Source: Albifimbria verrucaria (taxonomy: Eukaryota; Ascomycota; Sordariomycetes; Hypocreales; Stachybotryaceae). From it: DNA of 64,000 bases. The DNA is taken from contig JAHREC010000018.1 of NCBI GenBank assembly GCA_020081605.1, positions 1,054,001-1,118,000 on the forward strand, read 5' to 3'. Both the position numbers and the translations under genes were made by a program. This document shows, in pieces, positions 56,952-64,000 of the stretch (the stretch's first letter is position 1; every line of letters starts with the position of its first letter). Under the pieces are notes generated by a model. That model was not told where the DNA came from and did not search any database. It saw nothing but the letters and a program-made list of their open reading frames with translations.

Positions 56952-59568
56952 ATGGAGCAGATCAACACACAGGTGAGCGACCTGCGCTATCTCGCCCAGG
57001 CTCCCGTCGCCCTGAGTGAGACTGCCAGCGCCTATGGAACACCTCGACCCCAGCCTCACGGGAGCCCGGGTTCCGCGTCTGTCGGAGACAATTCCGCGCT
57101 GCCCATGAGCGACGACGCCAGCAACAGCAACAACAAGAGAAAGTCGACCGACGATGGCACGGTTTCTGGAAAGCAGACGAGGAGCAAAAGGAATCGCGTG
57201 AGTCTGTCATTCGGCGACGTTGTCGCTGCGTAACTGCTGCCCTTTGCCCGAGGGCGCCGCTAAGCTAAACACCGAGGCTAACCACCTGAGACAGTACATC
57301 TCCATTGCATGGTAAGCCACGAATCACCGACCGAGTGTGCCTCGCGCCTACGCACTCGTTTGGTTTTTTCCCCGGAGATCTTAACCTGAGCTGACCTGTC
57401 TGATCCTAGCAATGAGTGCAAGCGACGCAAAATCAAGTGCAATGGCGAGACCCCTTGCCAACGATGTGGCAACCTCAACTTGGCATGCCTATATGCCCCC
57501 AACTGCTGTTCCAGCAACTTTAAAGATTCTGACGACTTTAAAAGGGTGACGGCTCAGCTCAACCGCCTGCAGGACGAAGTCAGCTGGCTTAACCAGACCG
57601 TCAAGAGCATGCAGACGGACCCTAACCGCCCTGCCCCTATGAGTGATCGTGCTATGACTACATCCTCATCTGTTGTCACTGCCTCCCCATCCCAAAGCAC
57701 CGCAACCATGCAGAAGCCCGAGGGTTCGCATTACAGGCACGGCTCCTTCCGGGGCCCACCAGCATGGCCTTTAGCCTCGACGTCGCAAACTCCACCATCG
57801 CCAACATGGGCTACCGCATAGTCCAAGAACCTGAGGAGCCACCGCAGCCCACAGAAGACCCTGAGAACCTGCTGCCTCCGGGCCAGTGCGATCCTCTGCT
57901 CGAGTTCGACAAGGACGAGCTTGTGCGCCTGTGTCGACTGCACGAAGACGAGGTTGGCATCATGTATCCCGTGCTGGATATACAAACAGTCATTGCCCAC
58001 GCCAAGAATCTGGTAACATACTTGGAGTCACTTGGGAATCAACGACCGAGGGAACCTATCAACGATGAGAAAACCCTGCAACTCAAGATGGTCATGTGTT
58101 GCGCACTTGTCGTCGAAGAGCATGGCCACAGCTTAAAGGCAGAGAAGATATATAGAAGTATGGAGACTGTCATCAACCGCAAGCTCATGTCGGACCCCAG
58201 CGACTTTGCCAGTCTACCACTTCTTGCCCTCTTGGCAGGCTACCGCTTCTTGTCCAACGACGAGGTTCTCTCATGGAGAGTCATTGGGCAAGTAGCGCGG
58301 CTCTGCCTTGAGCTGGGCATCAACCAGCGTACAGGCCTGATGGCGATAACAGATGACGTGGAACGGAAGAATGCTCTGAGCAGTTTCTGGACGGCGTATG
58401 TGTTGGATCGCCGGTGGGCGTTCGGTACTGGGCTGCCATATGTGGTTCAAGACTCGGATATTGATCCTCAGTTGCCATTGCCAGTGAGTAAATCTATACT
58501 AGGCCTAACCATTAATATGCAGTATACTAACACCTTATATAGGAGGAGTACCCATGGCTCGTTGCCATGGTCACATACTCTCGGTTGTGTGCCAAGGTGT
58601 GGCGACAGGTGTCCCATTTTGGCCCTGTCCTTGCTCAAGAACTCCGCCAAGAGGAAATCGAACGCCTGGACCAAGAAATTCTCCAGTGGTACGAGTCTGT
58701 TCCTGAAGAGGTCAAAGTCCGCAATTGGGACAAGGACAAGCAGATCACATCAACACCATCATATAATCTTCAGCGCCTGAGGATTTTCACGTACTTGCGA
58801 CTGAACCAAGTCAGTACCCTTGCCATACAGATTTAGTATTTCATGCACTGACCGCGATAGATACGTATATGGCTATATACACCATTTTTGCATAGTGCGA
58901 CCAGTATCATGTCAAATCCCATGCAAGCCCAGCGTGTGGTGGATCTTGCCAAAGATACGATCCAGTATCTCAGCAACCTCAACAACACAACGAATCTGTA
59001 CCGCCGACTGCAGATATTCTACCATCAATTCCTCACATCAGCTATATCTGCCGTCTTCCTTGCCTCTGTACATGCTCCGGTTCGGTTCAGCGCCGTGTGC
59101 CGCGAGGAATTTTATTTGGCTCTCGATCTAGTCAAAGATCTCTCGGCCAAAAGCTGGGTGTCGAAGCGCTTGTGGCGCACCATCAAATCGTTGAAAGACG
59201 TTGCACCACGTTTCGGCCTCGATCCGGATGATGATGCCCATTCGACGGCTGCACTTGGCATGATTGGCCTTGCTAGGGGTCATGTCAATACGGCGGCGCC
59301 AAGCCAGCCCACCTTTCCCCGGCCTCCGCTTATCCCCACCGACAGTTTTCAACTTCCCGACGGACCAGTTGACAAGAACGGTGTCAAGATCCAGAGCGAA
59401 ATGTCCAAAATTTTCGAAGGCTACGTGGGGTTGAATGGCTTCAACAACTATACAGGACCGGAAACGCCGGTTGCACATCCCGGTGCCGAGATGACGTCGC
59501 CTACCTCGACCGATGTCTACGGCAACCCCAATGGGACCGTATTTTCACATCTTCGGGAGATGTTTTGA
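56952..59568 (+). CDS. Zn2Cys6 transcription factor with fungal regulatory domain
   Basis: Five exons: 56952-57197, 57295-57311 (17 nt), 57410-58483, 58543-58809 and 58861-59568. An intron splits the first Cys codon of the zinc cluster; the joined motif reads ACNECKRRKIKCNGETPCQR, then CGNLNLAC, the canonical Cx2Cx6C...Cx2Cx6C type. A linker coiled coil follows (FKRVTAQLNRLQDEVSWLNQ). The middle homology region is complete: LHEDEVGIMYPVLDIQTVIA, SLPLLALLAGYRFLSNDEVL, GQVARLCLELGINQRTGLM, then SSFWTAYVLDRRWAFGTGLP. A single frame change at gggg 57751-57754 joins SFRG to PTSMAFSLD. The gene sits between fahA and the P450 in the same orientation. It may control the PKS/P450 genes or tyrosine breakdown, as HmgR does in Aspergillus; the sequence does not decide. 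Confidence 0.92.
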
Positions 59569-60285
59569 GGTTAGTGATGGTAGGGAGAAAATGTTCATAT
59601 GTATATTTGAAAGACGATATTGATATGGCCTACTATGGCCCAGACGCACATGGTGTGCGACGCTTTGACGAAGTTGAGTATGGGGTTACGTTCAGTCTAT
59701 TTTAATATCCTGTATCATGACGGCAATGAGGCATATTGCATTTGCGAATGATTTTAAGGCAGCTCATACATAGCCGAAATGATATAGCGAACGACTACAG
59801 ATTTTGAGCATAAGGATATGGGTATGGAAGATGTGACGTTGGATTACATTGCAGATAGTCATAATAGACGGTACAAATCGATATAAGAAATGCTACTGTG
59901 CTTTGGTATATTCTAGCTAAGAAACGTCTGATGTCAAAGCAGCATGGTATTAAACTATTGTTTGATGAAGGTTTGCCGTGTGTTTTATAATCTGGATCAA
60001 GCGAGGCTGGGTAGTTTGGACCCCACTCTGCACAGGCGTCACAGGCGTTGAATCATGATTCGGTTTCCGTGTTTCCACTTACGATCGTGCCTTCACACAA
60101 GACAAACGTCAACGAGTGCGGTTGATTGATTGGGTTTCTTGTGCGTGCTATTGAGGTTCAATTGTTTTGGTGCAGTTCAGTGAATTCACCGATTGGCTCT
60201 GAGCAAGACGGCACGGCATAAGGCGTGAACGGACAGATTGGCGACAATTACACCGCCGCCTTATTTATGTCTTGGACTGATCAAA
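59569..60285. other. Spacer between regulator and P450
   Basis: About 720 AT-rich bases: 3' UTR of the regulator and promoter of the P450. No gene is seen. Confidence 0.5.
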
Positions 60286-61872
60286 ATGGGGGCTTTTGAA
60301 CTTGACCTCAAGACTGTCATTTGGGCGACTGTTACTTTGGCTGTTGTCTTATATGCCCTGTCTCCGGGCTCAAAGATTACTCGAGGCGGACAACCTCTGA
60401 GGTGAGTGTTACCTTCCTGGACATGAGCGATTGAATCAAATTAAGACTCGTCATAGGAAACCACCAAACACTCTGCCACTTGTTGGTAATGGCATATTGT
60501 TCCTGCAAGCCCGTCAGAAGCTCTTCTCATGGTTCGCTCAGTGTGAGCGCCGGTTCGGTTACGAGACGCTGCACATCTCCGTGCCGTCTCTGCCTCCGGG
60601 CGTCATCATCAGCGACCCGCGCAACCTCGACTTTGTCTTTAAGAACGAGGAGTCTTTGGGAAAGGCGAATTCTTCAAGCGTCGGTCGTGGGACCTCTTCG
60701 GCCATGGTATCATCAACGTCGACGGCCCGCCGTGGCGCGCCCAACGGAAGGCTGGACTGCACTTCCTCAACACGCCGAACCTTCGCGTTCTTACGGAGAC
60801 GGCGCTGCCGAAGTTCTTGGGCGAAGCGGTGGCCTTTTGGAGGATCTTGCAGATGGAAGGACGGTGGTGGATCTGCAGGCTGTGGTGCATGAGGTTACGA
60901 CGCAGTTAATGGGGAAGATGGCATATAACATGGAGATGCACGCAGACGATGACTTTACCGTTGCGTTCGAATACGCATCGGGGGCTACGGCGGAGCGCTT
61001 CCAGAATCCGCTCTGGTTCCTCACCGAGTTCGTGACGGGCGCTCGATTCCGCAAGTCTGTCTCCATTGTCAAGTCTTATGGCCAGCGCATTGTCGCCAGC
61101 GCCGTCGCTGACCGCAACGGCAGCAAGAGTGATGCCCCGGACAAGCTTGACGATATATCTGGAAGTCTCATCCAGTCACTTCTCGACTCAATTGGTGATG
61201 AGCAACTCGTTGCCGATGCGGCACTGAACTATCTCTCCGCCGGGAGGGATACCGTTGCGCAGGCATTGACATGGACGTTCTATCTTTTGATTAAGCACCG
61301 CTTCGTTACAGGCAAACTACGCAAATCTTTACAAGATGATTCAGAAGAAGATAGCGGCCAAACTGACCTAACCCCGAACACCTCACTCCGTCAAAGCAAC
61401 ACTACGCCATGGCCGTCTTCTACGAGTCCCTCCGTCTCTACCCACCCATTCCCTTCGAGATCAAGCAAGCCCAGCAGGCCACCACCCTCCCTGACGGCAC
61501 CGCGCTCCCCAAAGACTCCATCGTCGTGTGGTGCCCTGGGCCATGAACCGCTCCACGACAACCTGGGGCGCCGATGCCGACCATTTCCGCCCGGAACGGT
61601 GGCTTGTGGATGGACAGCTTGTCGCCCGTGGGGCGGCTGAGTTCCCGGTCTTCAATGGTGGCCCACGGCTATGCCTAGGCAAGCGCATGGCCGAGCTGAT
61701 TGCGCTGCAGGTTGTGGCCACATTCGTAGCCACGTTTGATTTCATGCCGGCGTATGATGGGGAGAGTGAGCAAGAGCAGTTTGACACTGCCGATGGAGGG
61801 AGGGCTGCCGGTGTATGTGAGGAAGCGGTCCAGTGCATAATACGAACTTTTGAACAACTGCGATTAAGTTAA
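60286..61872 (+). CDS. Cytochrome P450 monooxygenase
   Basis: Two exons, 60286-60401 and 60457-61872 (GTGAGT donor, CATAG acceptor). The N-terminus (MGAFELDLKTVIWATVTLAV) holds a membrane anchor, so it should sit in the ER. P450 motifs in order: PLVGNGILFL, the helix C region PPWRAQRKAGLHFLN (WRxxR-like), the I-helix AGRDT, the K-helix YESLRLYPP (ExxR), FRPERW, and the heme loop FNGGPRLCLGKRMA with the axial Cys. These forms resemble the CYP52-like/CYP fatty-acid or alkane hydroxylase clan, which would suit an alkyl chain made by a type III PKS (inference). Frame changes at aaa 60661-60663, tttt 60835-60838, cccc 61372-61375 and ccc 61534-61536 each need one base. The stop is 18 bases from the stop of BUD22 on the other strand. 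Confidence 0.92.
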
Positions 61873-61890
61873 TTTATTTAGAAATATTCG

Positions 61891-63318
61891 CTAATCAAAC
61901 GTAATCTTTGAGCCGGCAAACGCCGCGGTCTGTATAGACTCCTTTGCCTTCTTCCTTGCCGCCCAGCTGGGATGCAGCGGGCCCTCGTCATCTCTCTTCG
62001 TCGGCTTGGGCTCTGGCCGGCGCTCGTTCGTGAGTGGGGTATCATTGCTGCCAGTCAACGGATTCCTGATGCCCTTCTTCCATGGGGTCCTGCGGCCTCC
62101 ATCATCACCATCCACGGCACCACGTCTCATATCCCAGCCTTGGTCTCGACCACCTTTGCCCTTCTGTTTCTCGTTTTGCAGGTGCTTCGCCTTGGTGCCG
62201 TATTTCTTTTCCCAGATGGCCTGTCGAGCGCGCTGTCCACGACGTTTCTTGGGTGGCGCAACATCGACATCAGACGCAGATTCGGAACCGGAAATGTAGC
62301 CACCCATCAGTGATGGGAGGAAGGTCGAGTCTCTGGCTGGGGCAGTCGCTTTTGCCTTCTTCTTTTTCTTGTCCTCGCCGCTGCTCTTTGCCTTCTTAGC
62401 CGGCGGTGAAGACTCGCCTGCAGATTCGGCAGAGCCCTCAGACTCCTCGTCTGACTCTGCGCCCGATTCCTCCTCCGACGCAGACCCGGAGACTGAAATA
62501 TCATCCAGGTTCACCGTCTCCTTTCCACGATACTTCTCGAGCAGTTCTTCGTCAAAGTCGTCTTCCTCATCAGAGGAAGCGCCCAGCAGATGATCGTACT
62601 TGGAGATTTCAGACTCCTCGTCAGCCTCTGCCTCGCTATCAGCCTCCCCAACAGCAGGCCCTGGTTCGTCAACGTCGGAGCTGAAGCCTTCGAACTCGGA
62701 CTCATCATCCCATTCCCCTTCGACCTCAGCAGGCTTATCCTCTGCAGGGGTGTTGGCTCCTTCTCAGCTTGAGCCTCCGCTACTTCCTTGGCCTCAATCT
62801 TGCTTTTCCGCACCCTTTTGCCTTTTTCGGGTACAGGAACGTTGAGGATCTCGCATACACCAGCGATGGCGCGCTCAATGGCTTGCTTCACATTGGGACG
62901 ATTGTATAGACCGCTTGTTACGTTGTGTAAAGCTACGCGTTCTTGCTCGGACAGCTCGGGCTTTGGGACTCCGGCGCGGATCTCATCTGGTAAGTCGGTG
63001 GATGCGGCGATGGATTTGACCTTTAAGAGAGACGAGTACAGATGCGCTTGGGCGGTTTGGTGCAGATCTAATGACTGAAAAAATGTTAGAGAGGCCCATG
63101 CAGGTAACAATTAGATTCAAAGCATTTTATACCTTTAGCACCGTGATTTCTCGCTCCAGTCTTTCCTTCTTGTCGGGCGTAATGTCGACCTCGTGGAGCC
63201 TCTTGCTGTAACGCTGTCGCTCGAAGCCCTTTGCGAGCTTCAGCGCTTTGGAAACATCTTCTCGAGACTTCTCGAGCTTTTCGTGGAGGCTGGCCTCGGA
63301 ACGCTTGCGCTTAGGCAT
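61891..63318 (-). CDS. BUD22: Ribosome-biogenesis protein Bud22 (SRFBP1 family)
   Basis: Two exons, 63133-63318 and 61891-63074 (GTATAA donor, TTTTCAG acceptor). Start MPKRKRSEASLHEKLEKSRE, a basic N-terminus with a coiled coil (EDVSKALKLAKGFERQRYSK). The middle is acidic and Ser-rich with a Lys tract (SSGEDKKKKKAKA). The Bud22 signature is near the end: KRRGQRARQAIWEKKYGTKA and LHPSWAARKKAKESIQTAAF, finishing GSKITFD. Bud22 acts in small-subunit rRNA processing. One frame change at gggg 62747-62750 (C4 on the coding strand) is needed to join EKEPTP to AEDKPAEVEGEWDD. Acidic/basic content and family motifs make this call firm. Confidence 0.92.
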
Positions 63319-63724
63319 TGTGATGGCTTTGTCGTGATGCTTCAACCTGTCGCAGACAAAAAGTTGGAAAAAGACGAGGCGCACGATTGGCGTGAGGTTT
63401 GACCGCACTGTATTTGGACTGTATGGCAGGCAGTTCCAGCGCGCTGTTTAGTAGCAGTGGCTAGCAATACAGAAAGATTTGGCACAGTGTGGACTTGGGA
63501 AAATCGAATAAGCAGATAAGATAAGGCTAAATAGCCTGCAGCAGCGTGTAAGTGCTTCTGGAAGCGCTGGGCCTTTAGCCTTGGTGGGGTGAAGCTCGCT
63601 GCGCGGGCACTTTGTCCGGAGTGATGATGCCGAGGAGTCATAGTATGTCGTAACCTATTCCTTTCACTACTCTTTTCTCATTTTTGGGTTTTCTGTCTTG
63701 GGATATCACAGTACAGTCTTTGAT
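63319..63724. other. Divergent promoter region
   Basis: About 400 bases between BUD22 and the SDR gene at the right edge; nothing else seen. Confidence 0.5.
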
Positions 63725-64000
63725 ATGTCTTCTCAAGAGCAAACAAGCGTCTTCGATGCAGCCTCCCTCTTCAGGGTCGATGGCCTTGTAGCTTTGGTCA
63801 CTGGTGGTGGCACAGGTAGGTCCTAGGAGCCTCCCACCAATACAGAAGAGATATTTACGAATGTACCCGTAGGAATTGGCCTTATGATGGCACTGGCACT
63901 CGCCAAGAATGGCGCTTCTAAGGTCTACATTGCTGGCCGCCGCCTCGAGGTTCTTCAAAAAGCGGCAGCATCGGCAGGGCCCAATGTCATCCCACTTCAG
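63725..64000 (+). CDS. Short-chain dehydrogenase/reductase, 3' end cut by window
   Basis: Two exons are visible: 63725-63815 and 63873 to the window edge (GTAGGT donor, CCCGTAG acceptor). Start MSSQEQTSVFDAASLFRVDG. The NAD(P) motif LVTGGGTGIGLMMALALAKN (TGxxxGxG) is split by the intron after TGGGTG, and the next strand is KVYIAGRRLEVLQKAA, whose Arg pair after the second strand suggests NADPH. Only about 73 residues are in the window, so the catalytic YxxxK is not visible. It could be a further member of the PKS/P450 neighbourhood, though BUD22 lies between. Confidence 0.85.

Overview
The window is nuclear DNA of a filamentous ascomycete, most likely a sordariomycete close to the Hypocreales (inferred). 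Genes are compact, carry short introns of about 50-70 nt with GT(A/G)NGT donors and CTAAC/CTGAC-like branch sites, and include typical filamentous-fungal families: a seven-helix Pth11-like receptor, Zn2Cys6 regulators, a type III polyketide synthase, a secreted pepsin-like protease and a TMEM135-like membrane protein. I support 28 protein-coding loci, two cut by the window edges, plus one clear tRNA (Asp) and one tRNA-like sequence.

Layout. 0-5.5 kb: the 3' part of a TMEM135-like gene, homogentisate 1,2-dioxygenase (hmgA) and a small conserved protein. 5.5-13.4 kb: sparse, with an orphan protein, tRNA-Asp and a Pth11-like receptor. 13.4-22.7 kb: a coiled-coil protein, a Ser-rich coiled-coil protein, two small proteins with odd exon structures, a 51-bp minisatellite, a Vip1-type RRM protein and a secreted aspartic protease. 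22.7-25.5 kb: no gene seen. 25.5-33.8 kb: a small membrane protein, a class III aminotransferase next to a Zn2Cys6 regulator, and a large Ser/Thr-rich orphan. 34-51 kb: mostly housekeeping genes: a Nol8-like nucleolar RRM protein, cytochrome c heme lyase, an ADCK2/Cqd1-type mitochondrial kinase-like protein, an SDR, SPF30, the complex I assembly factor Ind1, and the ribosome-biogenesis factor Bfr2. 52.8-61.9 kb: four co-oriented genes, type III PKS, fumarylacetoacetase (fahA), a Zn2Cys6 regulator and a P450. Bud22 and the start of an SDR close the window.

Two points stand out. First, the PKS-FAH-regulator-P450 block looks like a small specialised-metabolism locus in which a tyrosine-catabolism enzyme sits inside or beside the cluster. 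hmgA, the enzyme two steps upstream of fahA, is in the same window but about 51 kb away. Second, most longer genes are interrupted by frame changes, and nearly all of them close if one base is added, usually to a G/C run of 2-5 bases. This pattern (roughly 45 events in 64 kb) points to homopolymer undercalling in the assembly and not to mass pseudogenisation, so the affected loci are annotated as genes. Two in-frame stops (TAG at 32771, TGA at 55457) are not explained this way.
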